The translations under genes and the position numbers were made by a program. From Magnetococcales bacterium (GTDB lineage: Bacteria > Pseudomonadota > Magnetococcia > Magnetococcales > UBA8363): a DNA stretch of 50,749 bases. Location of the stretch: assembly GCA_015660855.1 (NCBI GenBank), contig JACSDG010000005.1, positions 1 to 50,749 on the forward strand, read 5' to 3'. Each line of letters opens with the position of its first letter. Positions within the stretch are counted from its first letter, which is position 1. Shown here in pieces: positions 16,483 to 27,000 of this stretch. A model generated the notes under the pieces. The model was not told where the DNA came from. It was given only the letters and a program-made list of their open reading frames with translations, and ran no database searches.

Positions 16483-17418
16483 ATGGCAACCTGGGTCGGT
16501 ATGTTGCTGTCCCATTCTGGGCCCATACTCGCATTAACTGTTGAAAGTACATATAATTTTTTCAGGACTGGCTTATTGGTCGCGAATCTTAAACAAAAAT
16601 TTAAATTGCAGTATCGTAAACTGCGATTGCAGGCTATTCGCCGATTTCAAAGTTTTGGAGTCGGGGAACTGGCCGATTTTCTGGCCCGTCTGGGGGTGGG
16701 ATCGGGGCGGGTGGTGATGGTTCATTGTTCCTGGGATGGCTTTGAGGGCTTTTCCGGTACGCCACGGGATTTGATCGAAATTTTGCAACGGGCCGTGGGT
16801 CGGGAGGGGACTTTGTTGATGCCGACCCTGCCGTTTACGGGGTTGGCACGGGATTGGGCTGAAAGCGGTCAGGTGTTTGATGTGCGGCGGACCCCGAGCC
16901 AGATGGGGTTGGTGACGGAACTGTTCCGGCGTAGCCGTGGTGTGGTTCGCAGCCTGCATCCTACCCATCCCGTTGCCGCTTGGGGTGCCCTGGCCGAAAC
17001 AATGACGCGCGATCATTATCGTTGTCAGACCCCATGTGGGGCGGGATCCCCTTATGCCCGCATGTTGGATTACGATGGTATCAATCTGCTGCTGGGGGTG
17101 GATATTCGCGCCTTGACTTTTTTTCACGCCATCGAAGAAATCATCCGGCCAGCGTTGCCGTTTGATCCGTTCACCAGGGAAACATGGAATCTGTCAAGCC
17201 GGGATGCCGATGGTCAGTATTGGACCACCACCACCCATCTGTTCGATCCTGACCTTTCCCGCCGCCGGGATCTGCGTTTGATTGTTCCCGATCTCATTGA
17301 TCGGGGGTACTATGTGAAAGAACGATTGCAACGCCTGGAGGTTGTTGTCTTGGGATGCAAGGATGTGCTTGAAACCCTGGACGAGTTGGCGCAGAAAGGT
17401 CGTACCTGCTATCGTTAA
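16483..17418 (+). CDS. AAC(3)-family N-acetyltransferase
   Basis: The protein belongs to the aminoglycoside 3-N-acetyltransferase (Antibiotic_NAT/YokD) superfamily: LGVGSGRVVMVHCSW, GREGTLLMPTLPF, RRTPSQMGLVTELF, the catalytic-type block SLHPTHPVAAWG, GAGSPYARMLDYDG and LLLGVDIRALTFFHAIEE. These enzymes transfer acetyl from acetyl-CoA to amino sugars. The WecG-type glycosyltransferase downstream suggests modification of a cell-surface sugar more than antibiotic resistance (inference). The start is uncertain: ATG 16483 gives about 311 residues, but the family usually begins only about 15 residues before LGVGSG, so a later start is possible. Confidence 0.82.
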   Translation: MATWVGMLLSHSGPILALTVESTYNFFRTGLLVANLKQKFKLQYRKLRLQAIRRFQSFGVGELADFLARLGVGSGRVVMVHCSWDGFEGFSGTPRDLIEILQRAVGREGTLLMPTLPFTGLARDWAESGQVFDVRRTPSQMGLVTELFRRSRGVVRSLHPTHPVAAWGALAETMTRDHYRCQTPCGAGSPYARMLDYDGINLLLGVDIRALTFFHAIEEIIRPALPFDPFTRETWNLSSRDADGQYWTTTTHLFDPDLSRRRDLRLIVPDLIDRGYYVKERLQRLEVVVLGCKDVLETLDELAQKGRTCYR

Positions 17419-17452
17419 GTGGCCAAAGGAGGATGGGGGCGGGGACGGAAAA

Positions 17453-18280
17453 ATGGATAACGAAAACAAAACCTGCGATCCGGATCACTCTGTCCCTGGC
17501 GGCGATAGGTCCGCGTCGTTTCCGGCTACGGAGCCAATTTTGGAATACCCCGTATGTTGCATGGGGCTTCAGGATTGTTTGGATGAAATTGTTTCCTGGT
17601 TGAACCAAAGGAATCGTGCGCGTTATTTTGTTTGTGCCAATCCCCATTCATTGGTCGTGGCGCGGACCGATGCCCAATTTCGTCAGGCCATCCTGGAATC
17701 CGACCTGATCGTTGCCGATGGCGCGGGGATTGTTTTGGCTTCGCGTCTTCTTGGCGGCACCATCCCTTATCGGGTGACCGGCTTTGATCTGTTTATGGGC
17801 GTCAGCGAGGTCCTGTCGGCAATGTCGGGGATGCGCTGTTTTTTCCTGGGTTCCACACCCGATACTCTGGAAAAAATCAAAGATCGGATGGCGGTACGGT
17901 TTCCCAGGCTGGAAGTGGTCGGTTGCTATTCCCCTCCGTTTGTCTCCGATTTCAGTTCTGAGGAAAATGATCGCATGCTCCAGGCCATTCATCAAGCTAG
18001 GCCTCATGTGCTTTGGGTGGGGCTGACCGCTCCCAAGCAGGAAAAATGGATTCACGCCCACATCCATCGCCTAGAGGTTCCCATCGTCGGTCCCATCGGT
18101 GCCGTGTTTGATTTTTTTACCGGAAAAGTGCACCGCTCTGCCCCTGTTTTTCAACATCTGGGCCTGGAATGGCTGCCACGTCTGATACAAAATCCACGGC
18201 ATCTTTGGAAAAGAACCTTTGTTTCGGCACCGATTTTTTTGTGGGCGGTCCTGCGTCAAAGGTTGTCATCACTCCTTTGA
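17453..18280 (+). CDS. WecG/TagA/CpsF-family glycosyltransferase
   Basis: A GT26 enzyme of about 275 residues. Signatures are ANPHSLVVARTDAQFRQAI, SDLIVADGAGIV, a RVTGFDLF motif, CFFLGSTPDTLEKI, VVGCYSPPF, LWVGLTAPKQEKWI and GAVFDFFTGKVHRSAPV. Family members add N-acetyl-mannosaminuronic acid or similar sugars to lipid-linked carriers in polysaccharide synthesis. ATG 17453 is chosen; a GGAGG lies 20 bases upstream, which is far, so a different start is possible. It converges with the MscK-like gene, and their 3' ends overlap by 25 bases. Confidence 0.9.
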   Translation: MDNENKTCDPDHSVPGGDRSASFPATEPILEYPVCCMGLQDCLDEIVSWLNQRNRARYFVCANPHSLVVARTDAQFRQAILESDLIVADGAGIVLASRLLGGTIPYRVTGFDLFMGVSEVLSAMSGMRCFFLGSTPDTLEKIKDRMAVRFPRLEVVGCYSPPFVSDFSSEENDRMLQAIHQARPHVLWVGLTAPKQEKWIHAHIHRLEVPIVGPIGAVFDFFTGKVHRSAPVFQHLGLEWLPRLIQNPRHLWKRTFVSAPIFLWAVLRQRLSSLL

Positions 18281-21200
18281 AGCACCTTTTCCAACCCGGA
18301 GCGGATGTGAACATCGGTTTGTGGGAAAGGAATTTCAATCTTTTCGGCCTGAAAGCGTTTGTTGATCAATTTGTTCAGTTGATCCCGGATGGTCAGGCGC
18401 AGATCGGGATGATTCAGAAAAACACTCAGTTCAAAATCCAGGGAACTGGCTCCGTGTGCCATGAAATAAACCTCCGGGGCGGGGCTGGTCAATACTTCCG
18501 GCAGGCTGTTGGCCAGCTCGCGCAGAATGGTGCTGACCCGATCCACATCGGAACCGTAAGCGACACCAATGGGGACCACGATGCGTATCCGGGTATCTCC
18601 TAGGGTCCAATTGGTGACTTCCTGGGTGATCAATTGTTTGTTCGGGATCAAAATTTCCTGCTGTTCAAGATTGCGCAGGGTGGTGGCGCGAATGTTGATT
18701 CGGGTAATTCGCCCCGACATGGCACCCACGGTGATCATGTCGCCAACTCGGATGGGACGTTCCACCAGCAAAATGATGCCGCTGACAAAATTGGCGACAA
18801 TTTCCTGGAGGCCAAACCCCAGCCCCACGGAAATGGCCGCCGCCAACCAGCCGATCTTGGCCAAATCAAGTTTGAGAAATGAAAAGGCCATAAAAATTCC
18901 GGTCAGAATCACCATATAGCGTGTCATGGTGACGACGGCGTAGCGCATGCCGGGATCGGCCTGCATGCGGGAAAAAACAAACCAGCTGAAAAGGTTGGGC
19001 AGGCGTCGGGCGATCCAAAACGCCATGAACAGGCAAAACAAAAAGGAGCCCCAGTCGGCCAAGCTGACAAATTGAATCTGTCCGTCGCTTCCCGTGATGC
19101 TGTAGAGGGTGATGTCGCTCAATGAGCGGATGACGCTCTCATTGATTCCCCAGAAGCTTGCCAGGGTGTATGTCCCCGTTAAAAAGACGATCCAGCTCAG
19201 AGGTTTTTGGATTTGTCGGGTCAGATGTTCGGTTTTGGCCGGGTCGGGTTGGTGGGTGTCGGTTTGCAAATGATCCGCTCCCCAGCGGTGGATCATTTTT
19301 TCCGAGGTGACTGCTATGATCCGGTAGGTGCCGGTCATGGCGATGACGGTTACAAAGCTCATCAGACCGTTGGTGGCCAGGTAACGGGCACCAAAATGAT
19401 AGCCGGCAAGGTCCATGGCGACAATGAGCAGCATGAACAGGATCGCTGGCAGTATGATGAAATTCCAGTTGCGCGCCAGGACACCGGTTTTGTCTCCCAG
19501 GTGCAAAAATTTTTTTACCAAACTGGAGCGCAATCGTATCAGGCGGTAAATGGCCACCATCACGGCAATTTGGAACAGGGTCAATCCCAGGCGGGGTAAA
19601 ATTTCAAAATGAAACGGCCAATCGGCGAAGATCATCCACGGCAGCAGGCAGACCAGGTAGGCTAAAAGCACCATACGGATGGCGCAGTAAAGGTCATGAC
19701 AGACCTCCTCGGAAATTCCTGCGATGGCGGTCAGCACCGCCGGTGGGCGCAGAAAGGAGACATTGATCCGCCACAAAAACAAAAACAGGGCACCATGGAT
19801 CATGGATCGGGAGACGACGGTGCCCAGAGCCACCGGAAAGCCTATGGAGCTGATGGTCCAGGCCACGGCGAGAAAGTAAAACGGGGTCAGACTCGCCGTT
19901 ATCAAACCAGACAAATGGGCCTTGACGATTTTATGGGGATCCTCAGAGTGGTTTCTGGGGTTCGTGGTTGTGACCCGATGGATATGCCGGCGCAGCCAAA
20001 TCATAAACAAGGGCAGGCCGACCAGAAACAACACCCCAAGAAATGCCATGCGACCGCTCTGAATAAAATGTACCAGGGTGGACAGGGTTTCACGGGAAAG
20101 AATTTCAATCCACCAATTGACCATGGAATAAGGGCGATTGAGGGAGAACAATTCGTTGAGCAGTTTGCGCACCATCGCCAATCCCAACGGCAGGTCATCC
20201 TGAACCCAGAAAATCCGCGTCAATACGAACGTTTCCAGTTCTGCCAACACCTCTTGCCGCTCCATGGGCAAAATGTTCATGCGTTGGCCCTGAAGGCTGA
20301 TTTCAAGCAAAATACGTTTTTCATCGGCCAGTTGTGAGCGATAGCCGTTGAAAACCTTCTCCGCTTTTTCAATGAAGGGTTTGAGTTTGGGATCTTCCAA
20401 TCCCTGGGATGCGGTTTGCAGTTCCGTTCGCCATTGACTGCGCAATCCTGGAAGCAGGGCAATAATTTCAAATTGCCGTTCCAGGGCTTCTTTGACGCGC
20501 TGGTCCATCTCCTCGGTGTCTATGGTCTGAATTTCTTTTCTGCTGCTGCTGATTCTCAGGTAAGCCGCCTTGAAGATTTCCGAGGCTAGATCGTTTAAAC
20601 TCGAACCTTGTCCTGCCATACCACGTAAATTTTTTATTTCTTCGCGCTCCGATTTCAGTTTGTCTTCCTGTTCGGTGATGCTGGCGCGAATGTCGTTGAG
20701 CAGGGTGGTGTAACCCGTGACGTTGCGGCGAACTCGGGCGGTATGGGCTTCCCATGTGGCCAGAAACAGGGTATCGGCACTGGTGGCATTTTCAATGGCG
20801 GCATCCTTGCGGTCGATTTCCGCTTCCTGGGCCTTTAAGGTTTGGTCCTGGGCTTTGTTCAACGCTTCCTGGTAAAGGGTAACCTCCACCTGCATTCGGT
20901 CCAATTCCAACTGGGCCAGTTCCAAACGCCGGTCCCGGATCCCGATGGTAAGTTTTTCAAATTCTTGTTCTGCCTCCAATTCCTTGAGGATTTCCGTGGC
21001 CACCCGTTGGGACAGCCTTTCATTCTCCACGCGGGCCACGACGATGGAACGATTATCGGGGGGAGGGGTGCCGTTGAGAAGTGCGCGAAATTTTTCCTCA
21101 TTGCGTAGCGTTTCGCGTTGGCGTTCCCGCATTTTGGTAATGCGGTCGCTCAAACCCTGCATAAGTTCGGCGCGTTCGCGCATCTCCCGCTTGAGTTCTT

Positions 21201-21639
21201 CCACTTTGGCCGAGACCGTGTCCAACTTTTCCCGCAAAGGTTCAAAATTTTCGTTGGTGGGTGTCTCGGGCGGGGTTGCTTCGGGTTGTTTTTTTAATTT
21301 GGCCAGGGAATTGGCTGTTTCCCCTTCCGATTGCAACAGTTGCGGAGCCATTTTTTGCAGCATGGTCCGGCGTTTGAGGGTTTCTTCAAGCTCCACCAGT
21401 AATGATTGGCGTGTTTTAAGGACGGCACGCATCAGACCATCGGGGCTGGTTTCTTTGGCATCGGCGGGCAACGCGGCCAGTGTTTGTTCCGTTTGGCTGC
21501 GGGCCGATGCCAGAATGTCTGGTGAAAGTGTTTCAACCTCCCATATCGGGCGGGGGGAGGGTGGTGGCGGTTCCCCCAGGGCTGGATGGGCCAAAAACAG
21601 GGCGATAAGGGTTAACATGCGGATAAAACAATGATACAT
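18256..21639 (-). CDS. MscK/KefA-like mechanosensitive channel
   Basis: A 1,127-residue protein. It has a signal sequence (LTLIALFLAHPALG), a long periplasmic coiled-coil region at about 30-480 rich in Glu, Arg and Leu, roughly ten membrane helices between about 530 and 900, and a C-terminal MscS domain. The MscS part has GLGFGLQEIVANFVSGIILL (pore-lining helix and cytoplasmic vestibule start), ERPIRVGDMITVG, NKQLITQEVTNWTL and VPIGVAYGSD. The channel opens under membrane tension during hypo-osmotic shock. Length matches MscK (about 1,120) and not MscS (about 286). The last residues overlap the convergent glycosyltransferase gene. Confidence 0.93.
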   Translation of the reverse strand: MYHCFIRMLTLIALFLAHPALGEPPPPSPRPIWEVETLSPDILASARSQTEQTLAALPADAKETSPDGLMRAVLKTRQSLLVELEETLKRRTMLQKMAPQLLQSEGETANSLAKLKKQPEATPPETPTNENFEPLREKLDTVSAKVEELKREMRERAELMQGLSDRITKMRERQRETLRNEEKFRALLNGTPPPDNRSIVVARVENERLSQRVATEILKELEAEQEFEKLTIGIRDRRLELAQLELDRMQVEVTLYQEALNKAQDQTLKAQEAEIDRKDAAIENATSADTLFLATWEAHTARVRRNVTGYTTLLNDIRASITEQEDKLKSEREEIKNLRGMAGQGSSLNDLASEIFKAAYLRISSSRKEIQTIDTEEMDQRVKEALERQFEIIALLPGLRSQWRTELQTASQGLEDPKLKPFIEKAEKVFNGYRSQLADEKRILLEISLQGQRMNILPMERQEVLAELETFVLTRIFWVQDDLPLGLAMVRKLLNELFSLNRPYSMVNWWIEILSRETLSTLVHFIQSGRMAFLGVLFLVGLPLFMIWLRRHIHRVTTTNPRNHSEDPHKIVKAHLSGLITASLTPFYFLAVAWTISSIGFPVALGTVVSRSMIHGALFLFLWRINVSFLRPPAVLTAIAGISEEVCHDLYCAIRMVLLAYLVCLLPWMIFADWPFHFEILPRLGLTLFQIAVMVAIYRLIRLRSSLVKKFLHLGDKTGVLARNWNFIILPAILFMLLIVAMDLAGYHFGARYLATNGLMSFVTVIAMTGTYRIIAVTSEKMIHRWGADHLQTDTHQPDPAKTEHLTRQIQKPLSWIVFLTGTYTLASFWGINESVIRSLSDITLYSITGSDGQIQFVSLADWGSFLFCLFMAFWIARRLPNLFSWFVFSRMQADPGMRYAVVTMTRYMVILTGIFMAFSFLKLDLAKIGWLAAAISVGLGFGLQEIVANFVSGIILLVERPIRVGDMITVGAMSGRITRINIRATTLRNLEQQEILIPNKQLITQEVTNWTLGDTRIRIVVPIGVAYGSDVDRVSTILRELANSLPEVLTSPAPEVYFMAHGASSLDFELSVFLNHPDLRLTIRDQLNKLINKRFQAEKIEIPFPQTDVHIRSGLEKVLQRSDDNL

Positions 21640-21654
21640 ATTTATGTTTTCCAG

Positions 21655-21750
21655 TTATCCTGTGGTTCGATCAACGCCCTTGATGGCATCATGCTCCAGG
21701 TTGCGCCGTTCATAAGCCACCCGGATGGGACTCTTTTCCTTGCGGGCCAT
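21655..21750 (-). CDS. Possible 31-residue small protein
   Basis: ATG 21750 opens a frame with MARKEKSPIRVAYERR and then NLEHDAIKGVDRTTG, ending 15 bases before the MscK-like start. It is basic and hydrophilic and could be a leader peptide. No clear Shine-Dalgarno site precedes it. The remainder of the spacer to 21844 holds nothing I recognise. Confidence 0.25.
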   Translation of the reverse strand: MARKEKSPIRVAYERRNLEHDAIKGVDRTTG

Positions 21751-21844
21751 TATCGAAACTTGGCTGTGGGGAGGTTTTTGCGGCTCGCCTGATCGTGGGT
21801 CAGGGTCTCCACCTGTTTTTTTGGGTCACGTGCCATTATTCGGT

Positions 21845-22537
21845 CTACACACTGTCGTCTGAATCTTTTGCTTTCGGTTTGCCAAAACCGCTGAATAAAC
21901 CATCAATATGTTCAAAAAGCGATTCCCCTACGGATTGCCACATGGGATCGAGAATAATTCGGATCCCTTCCCGACGCGCCAGTTTGGTGGCAGGAACAAA
22001 ATCGCTGTCCCCAGTCACCAGAACAATGGTGTCAGCCTGCTTTTTTAAGCTGATTGAGGCGATATCCACCCCTTTCTGTCGGAAACCGGGCCAGAAATCG
22101 GCATCGGTCAAAGAATCAACCGGCCTTCTTTTGGCCAACAAATCTTTCTGCGCTCGTTCTGACAACACCCATGCGCGTTCACGGCGTACTTCACCAAGAC
22201 GAAGAGCAAAATTTGATCGTCGGCGTAACAGATCAAACAGTTTCAGACGAAATACCGCCTCATCCGATTTGGCGTAGTCAATGGCGGAATGGCTGACAGG
22301 AAGATGCCCCTTATTGGCGTAGGGATTGGCATCGTAGTAAAAACAACGATAAAGCAAAGAGAATGGATGGTCTGCACAGGCCACTTTGTTGAGGTAGGAC
22401 AGATGGTTGTGAACGAGTTGACCTATGGCCTTATCCACCTGGATGGGGTCGTGGGCGAAAACGTCGGGACGCACGGCATGAATGCGCTTGAGGAAATAGC
22501 CTCCATCAATCAGGATCGCGACTTTCACAGGTTGCAT
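21845..22537 (-). CDS. NYN-domain protein (LabA/DUF88-like PIN-fold)
   Basis: The 230-residue protein has a NYN nuclease-like fold: VAILIDGGYF with the first Asp at residue 11, a central KGVDIASISLKKQAD block, and LVTGDSDFVPATKLARREG with two Asp residues, then IILDPM. These acidic residues cluster in the metal site of PIN/NYN RNases. The family includes LabA-like and limkain-type proteins believed to cleave or bind RNA. It stands alone on the minus strand, with about 200 bases to the MscK-like gene and 360 bases from the SpoIIE-type gene. Confidence 0.85.
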   Translation of the reverse strand: MQPVKVAILIDGGYFLKRIHAVRPDVFAHDPIQVDKAIGQLVHNHLSYLNKVACADHPFSLLYRCFYYDANPYANKGHLPVSHSAIDYAKSDEAVFRLKLFDLLRRRSNFALRLGEVRRERAWVLSERAQKDLLAKRRPVDSLTDADFWPGFRQKGVDIASISLKKQADTIVLVTGDSDFVPATKLARREGIRIILDPMWQSVGESLFEHIDGLFSGFGKPKAKDSDDSV

Positions 22538-22897
22538 TCCAAAAAACGAAAAAGCCCCAGGGGATCAGCCAGCCCATGATTGCGAGGGGCGTGGCTTACT
22601 GCCAAGGGGCGGATGCGACGGCAGTATACGATACAATATTTTTTATGGCAACGATTCATTGCAATTTCTTTGTGCCATCTTGCTCGATATCGGGAAAATC
22701 CGGTATGGTCCCGGCGAAAAGGTCCAGAAAAGCCTGGGCATTCCAACTCACGGCAGAAAACGCTTCCATGCCAAGCGAGTGACCAAGTGTCTGTGCTACA
22801 GTCGCGTCGCTCCAACTTCAACGCGACCAGGGCCAAGGCCGCGCACCTCCGCAGCTATGACCACCAAAGCCTTCTTCTCTGCTCCTCGACCAATGGT
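22538..22897. other. 360-base spacer without a confident gene
   Basis: The spacer lies between the SpoIIE-type gene's 3' end and the NYN start. Several short open frames exist; a 37-codon minus-strand frame beginning MEAFSAVSWN near 22770 is the most protein-like but has no ribosome site. An AT-rich patch at 22627-22655 may hold the NYN promoter on the minus strand. Confidence 0.4.
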
Positions 22898-24025
22898 TCA
22901 ACTGACAAAAATTTCGGCGATGGTCATGTCGTCTTTCTGCCGTCCGGAATCGTTGAACTTGACGAGTTGGCTGTGAATGTATTGCAAAGGTTTGTCTTGT
23001 TCCACCATGGTAGCAATGACCCCTGCCAGTCTGTCGATGCCAAATTCCTGTCCTTGGGCGTTGTAGACCTCGACTAGGCCATCGGAGAGAAAAAAAATCC
23101 GGTCGTTTTTGGCAAGGCTTAATGTTTCGGGATTGCCAAATGGGCCGTTGATGATTCCCAAAGGTTGAAACCGGGACAGCAGGCGGGCAAACAGGCGGTT
23201 TTCGCGGAAAACCAACGTGTCCGGCATGGCGCAGTTCCAGATCTCCATGGTATCCCTGCTGCTGTTTATACTGATGAAGCATCCCGTCAGAAAAACATTG
23301 GGCGGTAATTTGGAAACCAGATAATGATTCAATTCGTTGACAATCTCTACGAGCGAGCTGCCACGATCGGTCATGGAGTAGAAAATGTAGGAAATAATCG
23401 GCCCTACCACTGCCGAAGAAAGACCATGTCCAGTAATGTCTCCGAGAAAATAATATTGAATGCCGTTCGGGTTCTCCGCTACCATCAGGAGATCTCCTGA
23501 GGTTTTTTCCACCGGCTGCATCCAATATCGCATGTGTGGACTCTGGATTTCCTCCGGGCCTACCATATTCTGAACCACCAATTCGATAAATTGCCGTTCG
23601 GTGAGCAACTCTTCGGTAATCTCGGCCAGTTGCCGATTCATCCGTTGCAGGGCCAACTGGGTATTGACTCGAGCTTTGACGACTGCGGCGGCAAAGGGTT
23701 TGGTAATGTAGTCGGCAGCACCCATTTGCAGTCCGTGTACCTCGTCTTCAGCGGTATTTCTTGAGGTTAAAAATATGATGGGAATATCCTTTATTTTCGT
23801 ATTGGACTTGATCTGTTCCAACACCCAATAGCCATTCATTTCCGGCATGACAATGTCCAGCAGGATGATGTCCACATTCTGCTCCGACAGCAATTGCAAC
23901 GCTTCAGAACCCGAGGTGGCAAAGGATATGTCATAGTTGTCCGAAAGAATGGAAGCCAACACTCTGATATTGCTTGGGACATCATCGACAATCAAAACTC
24001 TGGGAGAATTGCTGGAGGCGGTCAT
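22898..24025 (-). CDS. Receiver domain-SpoIIE/PP2C phosphatase response regulator
   Basis: The 375-residue protein begins with a CheY-like receiver (VLIVDDVPSN, phospho-acceptor Asp57 in LLDIVMPEMNG, TSRN, TKPF) at about 8-125. A short coiled linker leads to a PPM/SpoIIE phosphatase domain at about 165-375 with SGDLLMV, LGDITGHGLSSAV, FLSDGLVEVYN and KDDMTIAEI, containing the metal-binding Asp residues. Such regulators dephosphorylate anti-sigma-factor antagonists or related Ser-phosphoproteins. Its ATGA overlaps the stop of the hybrid kinase gene, so the two are translated together and the kinase is the likely phospho-donor. Confidence 0.92.
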   Translation of the reverse strand: MTASSNSPRVLIVDDVPSNIRVLASILSDNYDISFATSGSEALQLLSEQNVDIILLDIVMPEMNGYWVLEQIKSNTKIKDIPIIFLTSRNTAEDEVHGLQMGAADYITKPFAAAVVKARVNTQLALQRMNRQLAEITEELLTERQFIELVVQNMVGPEEIQSPHMRYWMQPVEKTSGDLLMVAENPNGIQYYFLGDITGHGLSSAVVGPIISYIFYSMTDRGSSLVEIVNELNHYLVSKLPPNVFLTGCFISINSSRDTMEIWNCAMPDTLVFRENRLFARLLSRFQPLGIINGPFGNPETLSLAKNDRIFFLSDGLVEVYNAQGQEFGIDRLAGVIATMVEQDKPLQYIHSQLVKFNDSGRQKDDMTIAEIFVS

Positions 24026-27000
24026 GGGTGATCCTTGTCCATGGGAATGCCCAAAAGCAGATAAAGTTTCTCTAAAACCTCCAGTGCAGGCTGGAATGCC
24101 AGATCCTCAATATGCTGTTCCATCTGTTTCATTGCCTTCTTGATTTCCGGAGAACTGCCTGACAGCAAAGGTTTGAGCTGCTCAAACGATTCTTCGGCGT
24201 TTATTTTTTTAATTTTCAAACGGTTGTACAAAGTTTTCATGACGGGGGTCAGCTTGGCCACGTCGGGTGCGGTATCCGACAGATAATGGTCCTCCAACGG
24301 CTCCAGACTTTCTTCCTCGGCAATGAGCATGCCGATGGAATGATGTACTTCCTGGAACGCGGTTCTGAAATTTTCAAACAGCATGGGGTTGAATATTCCG
24401 GTTTTTTTAATCTCTTGTTCCAGTTCCATCGCTGTTCTGGACAACCGATGGGCACCAAAGTTGCTCGAAACCCCTTTGATGGTGTGCAGTATGTCCATGG
24501 CGGACTGATTGGCGGCAGCATCATTGGCACTGCCAATCTGGAAAACAGTTGTGTCCGATTGGCGGAATTTGCGATAAAATTCCTTGAGTATGGACCTGAG
24601 CAATTTGTGATTGTTACCAAGACGCAGCAAAGCCTCCTGGGTGTCAATGCCGGGCAAGGGGGGGAGGATTTCGTTGGGGACGGATTCGTCCCGGGGGGCG
24701 ACGGGGACGCTCTCTCTGCCCAATCCTTTGCGCCGCACGATCCACCGCAGCAAGGCCTCATAAAGTCTGGCCCGGTCGATGGGTTTGGGCACATGGTCGT
24801 TCATCCCGGCGGCAAGGCATTTTTCCCTGTCTTCGTTCAGGGCATGGGCCGTCATGGCGATGATGGGAAGATTTTGATTGGCGGGATTGTTTCGCAGGTG
24901 CCGGGTGGCTGTGTAACCATCCATGAGAGGCATCCGCAGATCCATCAATACCAGGTCGTAGGTTTCGCCACGGGTGTTGATGTATTGAACCGCCTTGGCT
25001 CCATGATTGGCAACCTTCACGATCATTCCCACTTCTTCCAACAGTTCTTGTGCCACCTGCTGGTTGATGGAATTGTCTTCCACCAGAAGAATTTTGGCAC
25101 CATGGAGCTGCTGAAATACGCTGGTGGACAGATCCTGGTTCGGGATGGTTTTGGGTGTGCCGGCACTCGGGTTGAAAAATTCCTGAATGGCACGCAACAA
25201 CACAGCACTCCCAACCGGTTTGAAAATCAGCCTGATCCCGGGGGTTGACATGGTCAGTTGGCGAAGACGTTCCTCATGGTGAAAATGCGAAAGCATGATG
25301 ACGGCGTTGGGTTTTCCATCGGAGTTGCGTTTCTTGGACGCGGACTGGTGTTGCAACAGTTCCTCAACAGGCTCTTGCGAACGGGGCAAATCGACGATGG
25401 CCATGGATCCTTCAAAACCAAAAACCAAGTCAGGCCACGATGAATTTCCATCCATACCCCGTTGCAAAACAGTCATTCCCATGACTTCAAGGAAACCGGC
25501 GATGGTGGAAAGCATGGTGGGTGAGGATCCAACCAACAAAACCGGTCTGTCTGTCGGTGACCGGGGCAGGGCAACGGCATCGGCTTTGATTTTGGACGGC
25601 ACCCCAAAAACGGAGGTAAAATAAAATACACTTCCCTGGTAAAGGTTGCTGGTTACCCAAATGCGACCGTGCATCAATTCAACAAGTTGCTTGCTGATGG
25701 CCAGACCCAAACCTGTGCCGTCGAACCTGCGGGTCAGGGAGGGGTCTACCTGCGTGAACGAGTTGAAAAGGAGATGAATGTCTTCCTGGGCGATGCCAAT
25801 ACCGGTGTCGCGGATGGTGAACTGTAATTCCACCCCCTGGGGTGTTTCTTGCAACACGGCCACCGAAATTTCTACCTCGCCAAAATCGGTGTATTTGATG
25901 GCGTTGTTGATCAGGTTGATTAAAATTTGTTCCAGGCGCAAAACGTCCCCAAACAGGGGCAAAAAGCACACCTTGGAGATGTGTATCTGGAGGTCGATAT
26001 TTTTTTCATCGGCCTGTTTCCAAAACATGTCCAATAGATGGTCCAGGAGATCCTGAAGATTGAATTCTACGGGTTTAAGGTTGATTTTTCCCGCTTCAAT
26101 GCTGGAATAATCCAAAACATCGTCGATGATGCGCATGAGGGAACGTGAGGAGCGGGAAATTTTTTGCAAGTAGTCAAACACCGCATCTGTTTTTTTTCGC
26201 GCCCCCAAATCGGCAAACCCGATGATGGCATTCATTGGGGTGCGGATTTCGTGGCTCATCCGGGCGAGAAATTCCGATTTGGATTCACTGGCGGCACGGG
26301 CCTGGTCGAGCTTTTCCCTTTGGCGTATGTTGAAAATGGCCAAGGCTGTCTGGGAGGCCAGGGCGGAGAGAACCAGAATCTCGCTGCCTGCGAACAATCC
26401 GTCGCCGCGTTTGTTGATGATTTCCAGTACCCCGATGGTATGATTATTGACCCGCAGGGGGGCACTGAGGATCGATCGGGTGACAAATCCGGTGAGCTGA
26501 TCCGTCGTGGCGTGAAAATGATCATCGTTGCTGACATCCTGGATGACAAAGGAACGGTTTTCCCGATAGGTGCGACCTACGATACCTTCGTGAATGCCAA
26601 CACGCATGCCGGTGATGGATACCGGGCCGGAACAGGCGTAGCAAACCAATTCCAGTCCCTGGTCATCAATCAAAAACAACGAGGAGGCCTCACATTGCAG
26701 CTGCGTGCGTATGTTGGAGACGGCGGTTTGGATGGTGTCTTCCAGACCGGGGGCGGCGGCAAAGGCATCGGCGGTGCGTACCAGTATATCGACCATCATG
26801 TACTGGGTAATGTACAATCCGAATGAATTGACTTCGTCGATAAACCTCAGGGCAACTGTTCGTTCCACGGCCCGCGCCACAATGCAGGAAAACCGCATGT
26901 CGTAGGGGTCGGGGTCCAGGCTGAGTTCGCCCTTCAGTCCCTCCCTGAGTTTATCGACTTCATCATCGACATGGATCGAGATCCCCCCCAGTCCCACGTT

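Noticed and set aside
22525..22836. 103-codon minus-strand frame in the NYN-SpoIIE spacer
   Set aside because: The composition is not protein-like (scattered Cys, His, Arg) and it overlaps the NYN start.
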